64,000 nucleotides of DNA, from positions 434,001 to 498,000 of the forward strand of contig NZ_JAHVAI010000001.1 of assembly GCF_019264375.1 (NCBI RefSeq). The letters run 5' to 3'. Origin of the DNA: Sedimentimonas flavescens (GTDB lineage: Bacteria; Pseudomonadota; Alphaproteobacteria; Rhodobacterales; Rhodobacteraceae). Below the pieces are notes generated by a model. That model saw only the letters and a program-made list of their open reading frames with translations. It made no database searches and was not told the DNA's origin. The translations under genes and the position numbers were made by a program. Shown here piece by piece: positions 16,430 to 25,630 of the stretch. The stretch's first letter is position 1; every line of letters begins with the position of its first letter.

Positions 16430-16885
16430 TCAGCCTCTTACGAAAAGGTCGATGCGCTGACGGAATGGCGTGCCATCAGACGCAACTGCATCAAGATGCA
16501 AAAGCCAGGCGCCGGGTTCGAGCGTGAGCGGGGCGACGAAGATGCCGCCCGCATAGGTGAAGGCCGGCTCGATGTCGGCGCGCACATGGGTGGTGCGCCC
16601 GACAAGCGCCTTGAGTTCGGAGACGCGGGCCGGAAGGCCGGCCCGGTCGCGGATTACCAGCGAAAGCGTGCCGTTCTCATAGGTGGGCTCGACGCTCCAG
16701 CCGAGCTCCTCCTGCGCCGCGCGCTCCTTGTCGAAGGATTGCGAGGCGACGTAGGAGTTCGACACCTCGAGCCCCGGGAAGGTCGCGATCGCCTTCCACG
16801 CCATCACGAGGTTGACCGCGATGATGACGCCGAAGGCCGCGACGGCAATCGCCAGAACTTTCTTTCCGGTGATCTCTTTCGCCAT
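16430..16885 (-). CDS. ccoH: cbb3 oxidase assembly protein CcoH (FixH)
   Basis: This 151-residue protein has one N-terminal TM helix (about 9-30) and a periplasmic beta domain of the FixH family. GKKVLAIAVAAFGVIIAVNL and the NSYVASQSFD segment are characteristic. It is required for assembly or stability of cbb3 oxidase. It sits 24 bases downstream of ccoG and three bases before ccoI. Confidence 0.93.
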   Translation of the reverse strand: MAKEITGKKVLAIAVAAFGVIIAVNLVMAWKAIATFPGLEVSNSYVASQSFDKERAAQEELGWSVEPTYENGTLSLVIRDRAGLPARVSELKALVGRTTHVRADIEPAFTYAGGIFVAPLTLEPGAWLLHLDAVASDGTPFRQRIDLFVRG

Positions 16886-16909
16886 GAGAAACTGCTCCCG
16901 AGTGATCCG

Positions 16910-18364
16910 TTAGTCGCGCTTGCCGGTACCGTTGAAGACGGTATCCACCGCCGCACGCGCCGGTGCGCCGACCTCTTCCACCCATACACGCAATTCGGTG
17001 CGGTCCGCCAGAGCGGGGGCCGATCCGGCCGGCGCCTCGATATAGACACGTTGGGTCAGCGTCTCGTCGGCGGGGGCCGAGATCTCGTTACCTTCGGCGC
17101 CTTCGAGCAGCAGGTTCAGATCGGTGCGCGGCGCGCCGTTCTCACCCGTGACGGTGATGCGGAAGGTCGTCTCATCCCCGGCCTTGTTGCGCAGGCGCAT
17201 CGTGTAGATGTTGCGCACCGAGCCGTCACCTTGGATCACGTAGAGCGGGTCGCGGTTCGGGGTCAGGTTGAAATCGATCGGAGAGCGCATGAACAGTGCC
17301 ACGACCAGCGCAACGCCGATACCGGCCCAGAGGGTGAAGTAGAGCAGCGTGCGCGGACGGAAGATGTGCTTCCAGACGTTCTTGGGATGGCCGCCGGCGC
17401 GCTCCATCGACTCGTCCTTGAGTGCCATATAGCCGATCAGGCCACGCGGTTTGCCGATCTTGTCCATCATCTCGTTGCAGGCGTCGATGCACAGGCCGCA
17501 GGTGATGCATTCCAGCTGCTGGCCATTGCGGATATCGATCCCCATCGGGCAGACCGCAAAGCAGGCGTTACAGTCGATGCAGTCGCCCTGCCCTTCGGGC
17601 GTGACGCCCTTGTGCAGCTTGCCGCGCGGCTCTCCGCGCCATTCGCGGTAAGCAATGACGAGCGTGTCCTCATCCATCATCGCGGCCTGAATACGCGGCC
17701 AAGGGCAGGCGTAGATACAGATCTGCTCGCGCGCGAAGCCGCCAAAGGCAAAGGTCGTCGCGGTCATCACGGCAATGGTGGTATAGGCGACCGGATGGGC
17801 CGCGCCGATAACGAGGTTCTTCAGCAGCTCGGGCGCATCGGTGAAGTAGAACACCCAGGCGCCGCCCGTCGCGATCGAGATCAGCAGCCACAGAATCCAT
17901 TTCGTGATCCGCTTGCGGACTTTCTCGGCATTCCATTTCTGACGCAGCAGACGGATGCGGGCGTTACGGTCGCCCTCGACCCAGCGTTCGACCAGAATGA
18001 AAAGGTCGGTCCAGACGGTCTGCGGGCAGGCATAACCGCACCAGACGCGACCGGCGGCCGAGGTGAAGAGAAACAGCCCCAGGCCCGCCATGATCAGGAG
18101 GCCCGCGACGAAGTAGAACTCGTGCGGCCAGATTTCGACCATGAAGAAGAAGAAGCGCCGGTTCGCAAGGTCAACCAGCACCGCCTGATCGGGCAGCGCC
18201 GGGCCACGATCCCAGCGAATCCAGGGGGTGATGTAGTAGATGCCCAGCATCACCGCCATCAGCACCCATTTCAGGGAGCGGAAACTACCGTTGACACGCT
18301 TGGGGAAGACGGGTTCGCGTGCGGCGTAAAGGGGGGGCGGATCGGCTTGATCGGTCGAGCTCAC
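16910..18364 (-). CDS. ccoG: cbb3 oxidase accessory protein CcoG (FixG/RdxB)
   Basis: This is a polytopic membrane ferredoxin that reduces copper(II) for CcoI and cbb3 assembly. The GTG at 18364 is preferred as start because GGAGA lies five to six bases upstream and the product begins like relatives; a TTG at 18388 would add eight residues. With the GTG start (484 residues), two 4Fe-4S motifs are C262-C265-C268-C272 and C286-C289-C292-C296. Additional membrane cysteine motifs are CGYACPQ and CIYACPWP. A C-terminal Ig-like domain follows. It is the first gene of ccoGHIS, with an FNR box upstream. Confidence 0.95.
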   Translation of the reverse strand: MSSTDQADPPPLYAAREPVFPKRVNGSFRSLKWVLMAVMLGIYYITPWIRWDRGPALPDQAVLVDLANRRFFFFMVEIWPHEFYFVAGLLIMAGLGLFLFTSAAGRVWCGYACPQTVWTDLFILVERWVEGDRNARIRLLRQKWNAEKVRKRITKWILWLLISIATGGAWVFYFTDAPELLKNLVIGAAHPVAYTTIAVMTATTFAFGGFAREQICIYACPWPRIQAAMMDEDTLVIAYREWRGEPRGKLHKGVTPEGQGDCIDCNACFAVCPMGIDIRNGQQLECITCGLCIDACNEMMDKIGKPRGLIGYMALKDESMERAGGHPKNVWKHIFRPRTLLYFTLWAGIGVALVVALFMRSPIDFNLTPNRDPLYVIQGDGSVRNIYTMRLRNKAGDETTFRITVTGENGAPRTDLNLLLEGAEGNEISAPADETLTQRVYIEAPAGSAPALADRTELRVWVEEVGAPARAAVDTVFNGTGKRD

Positions 18365-18431
18365 GACTCTCTCCGTTTGCTGAGGCAATCTATGTTCGGG
18401 TCCCTTCTGCTATGCAGCAGAAAAAAAGACT

Positions 18432-18445
18432 TTGACATGCGTCAA
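18432..18445. promoter_or_regulatory. FNR box upstream of ccoG
   Basis: TTGAC-ATGC-GTCAA is a perfect dyad of the FNR type, 67 bases upstream of the chosen ccoG start. FnrL control of the ccoGHIS (rdxBHIS) genes is known in Rhodobacter, so oxygen-dependent activation is inferred. Confidence 0.85.
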
Positions 18446-18552
18446 AAAGGCAAGTCTGCGATACAGCAATTAGCCATGTGCAGGTAATCAGGCCGAATAA
18501 GGCTTTGACAGATTACACCATGCCGCTAAATGTGTATCCCAAATACGAAATT

Positions 18553-18574
18553 GGGCGGGACCTAAGCCCCGCCC
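18553..18574 (-). terminator. Terminator after ccoNOQP
   Basis: Stem GGGCGGG/CCCGCCC with an 8-base loop is followed on the complement by AATTTCGTATTT. It lies about 84 bases beyond the ccoP stop codon and before the ccoG promoter. Confidence 0.6.
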
Positions 18575-18582
18575 GATAAGGA

Positions 18583-18627
18583 CACCGGCGCCCCCAGGAA
18601 ACGCGCGAACAGGACGGGGCGCCGGTG
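18583..18627 (-). repeat. 12-bp perfect inverted repeat between ccoP and ccoG
   Basis: Arms CACCGGCGCCCC (18583-18594) and GGGGCGCCGGTG (18616-18627) are perfectly complementary, with a 21-base spacer. It is in the 3' region of the ccoNOQP transcript and may act as an mRNA stabiliser or part of a tandem terminator. Confidence 0.6.
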
Positions 18628-18657
18628 CTACCCAAGGGGCCGAAGCCCCCCGGATTG

Positions 18658-19551
18658 TTATTCGCCACCGCCGAGGCCGTGGACATAGGCCGCAACAGCG
18701 CGAATCTCGGCCTCCGACAGACGCTGCTCACCGCCTTCAGGCGCAAAGCTCCACGACGGCATGACGCCGAAGCGGGCATTGGCGACCGTGTAGGTCAGCG
18801 CGTCGACATCACCACCGTAGAGCCAGATGGCGTCGGTCAGGTTCGGCGCACCTTGTGCGCGGTCACCGGTGCCGTCTTCCATGTGGCACGAAGCACAGTT
18901 GTCGGCGAAGACAACAGCACCTTCAGCCTCCAGGGCAGCATCATACTCCTGCCCCGAGATCTTGCGGACGTGCTGTACGACCTGCGCGATCTGGGTGTCG
19001 TCGAGCAGCTCATCGCGACCGAAGGCGGGCATCTGCGAATAGCGCGCATCGTCGTCTTCGTCGTTACGAATGCCGTGGGCAACCGTGAGGTAGATGTCCT
19101 CGATCGAGCCGCCCCAGAGCCAGTCCGAATCCAGCAGGTTCGGATAGCCCAGACGGTCGTTCCCGCCCGCGCCCGCACCGTGGCACTGTGCGCACCAGGT
19201 TCTGTAGACGGCCGCACCCGCGTTCTGGGTGAAGGAAGCCAGTTCCGGGTCGTTCGCGATCTGGGTCAGGTCGGTCGCAACCAGCTTTTCCTCGATCGGC
19301 TTGTTGGCCGCCGCGTAGCGGTCGATCTCGGCCTGAACGTTCGCGCGGGTCGACGAGCCAAGAAGGCCCGGCGTTGCGCCGTTCAGAAGCGGCCACGCCG
19401 GCATGGCGATGGAGTAGCCGATGCCCCAGATGATGGTGGCATAGAAGCTCCACAGCCACCAGCGCGGCAGGGGGTTGTTATACTCTTCAATACCGTCCCA
19501 CGAGTGACCCGTGGTGTCCGGCTGATGGTGTTTGGTGGGTTTTTTGCTCAT
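18658..19551 (-). CDS. ccoP: cbb3 oxidase subunit III, dihaem cytochrome c CcoP
   Basis: CcoP is a membrane-anchored cytochrome passing electrons to CcoN. The ATG at 19551 is chosen: AAGGAGG ends ten bases before it, whereas the GTG at 19560 would touch the ribosome site. The 297-residue protein has a TM helix at about 32-54. Two haem c sites are CAQCH (C120, C123, H124) and CASCH (C219, C222, H223), with likely axial methionines in QMPAF and in GVMPSW. It is the last gene of ccoNOQP. Confidence 0.97.
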   Translation of the reverse strand: MSKKPTKHHQPDTTGHSWDGIEEYNNPLPRWWLWSFYATIIWGIGYSIAMPAWPLLNGATPGLLGSSTRANVQAEIDRYAAANKPIEEKLVATDLTQIANDPELASFTQNAGAAVYRTWCAQCHGAGAGGNDRLGYPNLLDSDWLWGGSIEDIYLTVAHGIRNDEDDDARYSQMPAFGRDELLDDTQIAQVVQHVRKISGQEYDAALEAEGAVVFADNCASCHMEDGTGDRAQGAPNLTDAIWLYGGDVDALTYTVANARFGVMPSWSFAPEGGEQRLSEAEIRAVAAYVHGLGGGE

Positions 19552-19566
19552 TTCGTCCACGCCTCC

Positions 19567-19782
19567 TTACAACGTGGCGCCGTCGTCATGACAGCGGCCG
19601 CCTTGGCAGCCACCGCCCTGACAGGCGGGTTTGTCATCGTGCCGGAAGGGGATGTTCGCAGTATCCTCATGCGTTTTGCGCGAACCGGGACGAAACGCCC
19701 AGAACACGATCCCGATGAACATCGCAAACAGCGCAAGCATGGCCCAGCTATCGGCGAATTCCCTGAGAATATGATAGTCCAT
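19567..19782 (-). CDS. ccoQ: cbb3 oxidase subunit IV CcoQ, with cysteine-rich tail
   Basis: CcoQ is a small single-TM subunit that protects or stabilises the oxidase under oxygen. Residues 1-32 (MDYHILREFADSWAMLALFA and the rest of the helix) and the RPGSRKTHEDTANIPFRHDD segment are typical. The C-terminal end is not: it reads KPACQGGGCQGGRCHDDGAT, with three cysteines and a histidine where I would expect a short cysteine-free tail. The product is 71 residues. It lies 11 bases after ccoO and 15 before the ccoP start. Confidence 0.92.
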   Translation of the reverse strand: MDYHILREFADSWAMLALFAMFIGIVFWAFRPGSRKTHEDTANIPFRHDDKPACQGGGCQGGRCHDDGATL

Positions 19783-19793
19783 CCCCTACCTCC

Positions 19794-20537
19794 TTAGCGA
19801 CTTGCCACGGGTTCGAAGGTCGAGAAGTCGACCATCGTGCCGAGTACCTGAAGATAGGCAACCAGAGCATCCATTTCGGAGATGCCCGGCTGACCGTCGA
19901 AGTTGCGCACGTTGACCGCCGGGGACCCGAAGGCCTCCGAATAGCGCGCGTTCAGCCCATCGAAATCGCCGTCGGGATCGACCTGAGCGGCAAAGTCCGC
20001 CTTGGCGTTCTCGATCATTTCGGAGCTGTAGGGCACGCCCACGAGCGCATCGGTGGCCAGACGGTCACCGATATGGTCTGCGTCCACCATCGTGTTCAGC
20101 AGGAACCCGTATTTCGGCATCACCGATTCCGGCACGACCGCTTGCGGGTTCACCAGGTGATCCACGTGCCACGCATCCGAGTAGCGGTTGCCGACGCGGG
20201 CGAGGTCAGGCCCCGTCCGCTTCGAACCCCACTGGAACGGGTGGTCGTACATCGACTCGGCTGCGAGCGAATAGTGACCATAGCGCTCCACCTCGTCGCG
20301 CATCGGGCGGATCATCTGCGAGTGGCAAACGTAGCAGCCCTCGCGGATGTAGATATCGCGCCCGGTCAGCTCCAGCGGCGTGTAGGGACGCACACCTTCT
20401 ACCTTCTCGATCGTGTTCTCGAGGTAGAAGAGGGGTGCGATCTCCACGATGCCGCCGACGGTGACGACGAGGAAGGAGAAGACCAGCAGAAGCGTGGCGT
20501 TCTTTTCAATGACGCCGTGTTTATCTAGAAGTGCCAT
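19794..20537 (-). CDS. ccoO: cbb3 oxidase subunit II, cytochrome c CcoO
   Basis: CcoO is a monohaem membrane cytochrome, 247 residues long. An N-terminal TM helix lies at about 14-38. The haem c site is CYVCH (C68, C71, H72) in [17 protein letters not shown], a family hallmark. An axial methionine is available in [10 protein letters not shown]. The gene starts 12 bases after ccoN in the order NOQP. Confidence 0.97.
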   Translation of the reverse strand: MALLDKHGVIEKNATLLLVFSFLVVTVGGIVEIAPLFYLENTIEKVEGVRPYTPLELTGRDIYIREGCYVCHSQMIRPMRDEVERYGHYSLAAESMYDHPFQWGSKRTGPDLARVGNRYSDAWHVDHLVNPQAVVPESVMPKYGFLLNTMVDADHIGDRLATDALVGVPYSSEMIENAKADFAAQVDPDGDFDGLNARYSEAFGSPAVNVRNFDGQPGISEMDALVAYLQVLGTMVDFSTFEPVASR

Positions 20538-20549
20538 CTGCCGCTCTCC

Positions 20550-22148
<1,599 letters not shown>

Positions 22149-22255
22149 GTTGTGCGTCCCTTCGTCTTGTCTGTTTCCCTGCCCCGGCCCGAGTCGGTCT
22201 TCGGACAGAGAATTCATGACTGTAGCCCTTGTGGTCTCAGGGTATGCCCGATGCA

Positions 22256-22269
22256 TTGATCTGCATCAA
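22256..22269. promoter_or_regulatory. FNR box upstream of ccoN
   Basis: TTGAT-CTGC-ATCAA is an exact match to the FNR consensus dyad, 107 bases upstream of the ccoN start codon. Activation of ccoNOQP at low oxygen by FnrL is the established rhodobacterial pattern. Confidence 0.9.
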
Positions 22270-22434
22270 ATCCCTCGGAGCGGGGTGTGTTGTTTCGCCG
22301 CAGGTGCGAGAAACCGCGCCGCAACTGCATTGAACGCCCCCGTCCCGGCCCCAATATGCCCTAGCCGCGATCAGATCGCTCGCAAAAGTTGCATGGCAGA
22401 TGTGAAATTTTTCCTGCCCGCTCGGGGGGATGAC

Positions 22435-22448
22435 TTGATCCGGGTCAA
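22435..22448. promoter_or_regulatory. FNR box upstream of the universal stress protein gene
   Basis: TTGAT-CCGG-GTCAA lies 57 bases before the start codon. TAGCGT (22471-22476) sits exactly 22 bases after the box, the spacing of a class II FNR promoter. A transcript would then start near 22483. Confidence 0.8.
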
Positions 22449-22505
22449 AGTCCTTGCGGCTTTTGCAGCCTAGCGTTCATCAGGGAGATACGCGCGGAGG
22501 ATACC

Positions 22506-23345
22506 ATGTCGTACAAATCCATTCTGACCATCGTCACCGATCCCGCAGCAGCAGGATCGCAGCTTGAGACCGCAATCGCGGTCGCCCGGCGGCAGGACGC
22601 GCATCTCGATGTGCTCTGCCTTGGCGTCGATCGGACGCAGACGGGCTATTACTACGCTGGCGCCACCGCCTTCGTGCAGCAAGAGGTGCTCGACCGCGCC
22701 CAGCAAGATGCGCGCGAGGTCGAGGCCGCCGTCAAGGCGCGCCTCGGAGCCGAGGATATCCGCTGGGGCTCGGACACGCTTGTCGTGCAGATCGGCGCCA
22801 TCGCCACGGTCGTCGGGCTGCGCGCCCGCTTTGCCGATCTCGTGGTCATGGGGCGGCCCTATGGCAAGGGTCGCGGGCAAGAACTTGAGGCCGTTGTCGA
22901 GGCAGCCCTGTTCGAGGGGCAGGTTCCGGTGCTCATCGTACCCGACGGCTACAGTGGCGCGGCAGTCGCGGCGCGCGTGGTCGTCGCCTGGAACCAGTCG
23001 AACGAAGCCATGAGCGCTGTGCGCAAGTCTCTGCCGGCGCTGAAGGCGGCGCAACAGGTGGATATAACCGTGATCGACCCGCCGACCCATGGCCCGGAAC
23101 GCTCGGACCCCGGCGGTCAGCTCAGCCAGATGCTCGCGCGCCACGGCGTTCATGCCGAGGTCTCGGTGCTGGCCAAGACCATGCCGCGCGTCTCGGATGT
23201 ACTCAACCGTCACGTGCGCGACACCAATGCCGATATGATCGTCATGGGTGCCTATGGCCACTCGCGCTTCCGCGAAGCGATCTTGGGCGGCGCGACGCGC
23301 AACATGCTGGAACTGGCCGAAGTGCCGGTTCTGATGGCGCATTGA
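22506..23345 (+). CDS. Universal stress protein with tandem Usp domains
   Basis: This 279-residue cytoplasmic protein has two Usp folds, about 1-145 and 155-279. The second half ends in MGAYGHSRFREAILGGATRN, the ATP-binding G-x2-G-x9-G-S/T type signature of the family. The first half has the degenerate MGRPYGKGRGQE. It lies between cco and fnrL with its own FNR box, so induction at low oxygen is inferred. The molecular role is unknown. The ATG at 22506 follows GGAGG with a short spacer. Confidence 0.9.
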   Translation: MSYKSILTIVTDPAAAGSQLETAIAVARRQDAHLDVLCLGVDRTQTGYYYAGATAFVQQEVLDRAQQDAREVEAAVKARLGAEDIRWGSDTLVVQIGAIATVVGLRARFADLVVMGRPYGKGRGQELEAVVEAALFEGQVPVLIVPDGYSGAAVAARVVVAWNQSNEAMSAVRKSLPALKAAQQVDITVIDPPTHGPERSDPGGQLSQMLARHGVHAEVSVLAKTMPRVSDVLNRHVRDTNADMIVMGAYGHSRFREAILGGATRNMLELAEVPVLMAH

Positions 23346-23375
23346 AACGACCGGAAGACCACTCACAAACCAAAG

Positions 23376-23398
23376 CGGCGCCCCTCGGGGCGCCGTTT
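23376..23398 (+). terminator. Terminator between the stress protein gene and fnrL
   Basis: An 8-bp stem CGGCGCCC/GGGCGCCG around CTCG is followed by TTTG and then GTTTTC. It starts 31 bases after the stress protein stop. An A-run on the other side (AAACCAAAG) means it may also stop fnrL transcription coming the other way. Confidence 0.8.
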
Positions 23399-23418
23399 GC
23401 CGTTTTCAGTCGCTGTGG

Positions 23419-24165
23419 TCAGACCAGGAAGCCGCCGTCGTTGTCGTCACCCGCCTCTAGCAGCAGGCGGTCCATATCCGGCACGGTCACGTGGCGCTTG
23501 CCCTCCAACTCGATCACCCCGTCGCGCTTGAGCGCGGACATCTGCCGCGAGACCGTCTCGAGCGTCAGGCCCAGGTAATCCGCCATCGCCTCGCGCGTCA
23601 GCGGAAGGTCGAAGGTCATCCGACCCTGCGGATGGCGCAACTTGATCGAGGCATCGCGGCGCGCCACGATCGACAAGAGCGAGGCGATCTTTTCCCGCGC
23701 CGTCTTGCGCCCCAGAAGCAGCATCCATTCCCGCGCTGCATCGAGTTCGTCGAGCGTCATCTGCAGCAGCCGCTGCGCAATATGCGGGGTGCGCTCCATC
23801 ATCTCTTCGAACGGCTTGCGGCGGAAGCAGCACATCAGGATGTCGGTGGTCGCCGTCACATTATAGGCCGCAAACTCGCGCCCCGGACGGCCCACGAAAT
23901 CTGATGGCAACAAAAGGCCCACCATCTGCGTGCGCCCGTCTTCAAGCGTTTGGGTCAGCGTCGCGATGCCGGTGACCACCGAGGCCACGAAATCCATCTT
24001 GTCGCCCGCCCAGATAACGGTCTGACCAGCCTCAAAACTACGGTAATATTTGATCGATTCGAGTTCTTCGAGTTCGTCTGTTTCGCACCTTGCACAAACA
24101 GCGCGGTGGCGAATAGGACAGTCTCCGCAGGCAAGGGAGACCGGATACACGTCGTCGTGTGCCAT
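23419..24165 (-). CDS. fnrL: Oxygen-sensing transcriptional regulator FnrL
   Basis: This CRP/FNR-family activator binds TTGAT-N4-ATCAA sites when its 4Fe-4S cluster is intact. The start MAHDDVYPVS at 24165 gives 248 residues. N-terminal cysteines are C13, C16, C24 and C27; C13, C16 and C24 fit the C-X2-C-X7-C ligand pattern, with C112 or C113 as the fourth ligand. The recognition helix contains the FNR-type ETVSR in LGLTLETVSRQM. An FNR box lies only nine bases upstream of the start codon, suggesting autoregulation. Confidence 0.96.
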   Translation of the reverse strand: MAHDDVYPVSLACGDCPIRHRAVCARCETDELEELESIKYYRSFEAGQTVIWAGDKMDFVASVVTGIATLTQTLEDGRTQMVGLLLPSDFVGRPGREFAAYNVTATTDILMCCFRRKPFEEMMERTPHIAQRLLQMTLDELDAAREWMLLLGRKTAREKIASLLSIVARRDASIKLRHPQGRMTFDLPLTREAMADYLGLTLETVSRQMSALKRDGVIELEGKRHVTVPDMDRLLLEAGDDNDGGFLV

Positions 24166-24174
24166 CTGTGTCAC

Positions 24175-24188
24175 TTGATTTGGGTCAA
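24175..24188. promoter_or_regulatory. FNR box shared by fnrL and hemN
   Basis: TTGAT-TTGG-GTCAA lies between the divergent starts. For hemN, TAACGA (24211-24216) begins exactly 22 bases after the box, the class II geometry, predicting transcription from about 24223, at the start codon (24224). For fnrL the box is only nine bases before the ATG, a position suited to repression. Confidence 0.85.
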
Positions 24189-24223
24189 TTTCTGTTGCGC
24201 GTCTTGTCGGTAACGATACGCGC

Positions 24224-25579
24224 ATGGAACAGGAATCGCAACTCACCCGGCTCGGGCTATTCGACGCACGGGTGCCCCGTTATACAAGCTATCCGACCGC
24301 GCCCCACTTCTCGACCGACGTGGGGCCGTCGCACTTCGAGGAATGGATCGAGGCCATACCGGCCGGCGCCTCCATCTCGCTTTACATGCACGTCCCCTTC
24401 TGCCGCAGGTTGTGCTGGTTTTGTGCCTGCCGCACGCAGGGCACGCAAAGCGACGATCCGGTGCGGATCTATTCGGAAACCCTGCTGGCCGAGCTGAAAA
24501 TGCTCAAGAGCCGCCTTGCACCCGGCGTGACGCTCTCGCGCCTGCATTGGGGTGGCGGCACGCCCACGCTGATGCCCGCCGACATGATGCGCCGCGTCGC
24601 GGCCGCCGTGTTCGAAGCGGTGCCGATGGGCGAAGGTGCCGAATTCTCGGTCGAGATCGATCCGAACGAGATCGACGATTCGCGTATGGATGCGCTGGCC
24701 GAAAGCGGGCTGAACCGCGCCTCGATCGGGGTACAGGACTTCGACGAGCAGATCCAGCAGGTGATCGGCCGCGACCAGAGCTATGAAATCACCCGCCGCG
24801 CGGTCGAGATGATCCGCGAGCGCGGCGTGCAAAGCCTCAACGCCGACATTCTCTATGGCCTGCCGCACCAGACCCCGGCGAAAATCTCGGATTCAGTGCA
24901 GAAGCTGCTCTCGCTCGGCCCCGACCGGGTGGCGCTTTACGGTTATGCCCATGTGCCATGGATGGCGCGGCGGCAGAACATGATCCCGTCAGACCACCTG
25001 CCGACCCCGCAAGAACGCCTCACGCTGTTCGAGACCGCGCGGCGTCTGTTCGTGGCGGATGGGTATGACGAGATCGGCATCGACCACTTCGCCCTGCCGA
25101 CCGACGGGCTGTCGAAGGCGCTGAAATCGGGCAAGCTGCGCCGCAACTTCCAGGGCTACACCGACGATCTGGCAGAAGCGCTGGTGGGTATGGGCGCAAG
25201 CTCGATCTCGCGCTTCCCGCAGGGTTTCGCACAGAACGCCTCGGCGACGGGCGCGCATACCGGCGCGATCCGCGATGGTCGCTTCTCGACCTCGCGCGGG
25301 CATGTCTTCACCGAAGACGACAAGATGCGCTCGCGCCTGATCGAGGCCCTGATGTGCGACTTCAAGGTCTCGGCGCAGGAACTGGTGCGCGATGATCGCG
25401 CCGATCCGGTGAAACTGGCCGAGATGTTCGCCAGCTGCGCCTCCAAGTTTGAGGACATGGTGCAGGTAACCACCGAGGGTCTGGAGATCCCGGAAAAGGG
25501 CCGACCGCTGACCCGCATGATCGCCCGGCATTTCGATGCCTATGACCTGTCCAAGGCCGGTCACAGCTCGGCGATCTGA
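24224..25579 (+). CDS. hemN: Oxygen-independent coproporphyrinogen III dehydrogenase
   Basis: HemN is a radical SAM enzyme that decarboxylates coproporphyrinogen III to protoporphyrinogen IX without oxygen, supplying haem under anaerobic or microaerobic conditions. The 451-residue protein has the cluster motif C60-X3-C64-X2-C67 plus the following C69 in HVPFCRRLCWFCAC. The SAM-binding glycine motif is WGGGTP, and the N-terminal YTSYPTAPHF segment is typical of HemN rather than HemW. No Shine-Dalgarno sequence precedes the ATG, consistent with a leaderless transcript. An FNR box lies upstream. Confidence 0.95.
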   Translation: MEQESQLTRLGLFDARVPRYTSYPTAPHFSTDVGPSHFEEWIEAIPAGASISLYMHVPFCRRLCWFCACRTQGTQSDDPVRIYSETLLAELKMLKSRLAPGVTLSRLHWGGGTPTLMPADMMRRVAAAVFEAVPMGEGAEFSVEIDPNEIDDSRMDALAESGLNRASIGVQDFDEQIQQVIGRDQSYEITRRAVEMIRERGVQSLNADILYGLPHQTPAKISDSVQKLLSLGPDRVALYGYAHVPWMARRQNMIPSDHLPTPQERLTLFETARRLFVADGYDEIGIDHFALPTDGLSKALKSGKLRRNFQGYTDDLAEALVGMGASSISRFPQGFAQNASATGAHTGAIRDGRFSTSRGHVFTEDDKMRSRLIEALMCDFKVSAQELVRDDRADPVKLAEMFASCASKFEDMVQVTTEGLEIPEKGRPLTRMIARHFDAYDLSKAGHSSAI

Positions 25580-25599
25580 TCTATTCGAAAGGCTGACCT

Positions 25600-25625
25600 G
25601 CCCCGCCTCACGGCGGGGCTTTTTT
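25600..25625 (+). terminator. Rho-independent terminator after hemN
   Basis: Stem GCCCCGCC/GGCGGGGC with loop TCAC is followed by six T. It starts 20 bases after the hemN stop codon and ends six bases before the end of the convergent ABC gene. Confidence 0.93.
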
Positions 25626-25630
25626 CTTGC

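Larger units (their letters stand above)
22149..22505. other. Divergent control region between ccoN and the stress protein gene
   Basis: This 357-base region has no gene. It contains one FNR box for each direction (22256-22269 and 22435-22448). The rest shows no further strong motif to me. Confidence 0.7.

Noticed and set aside
16088-18487. 799-codon frame antisense to ccoG, ccoH and ccoI
   Set aside because: It is a high-GC shadow of three well-supported genes and lacks a start signal.
19552-19560. GTG start for ccoP
   Set aside because: AGGAGG ends one base before it, so the ATG at 19551 is the usable start.
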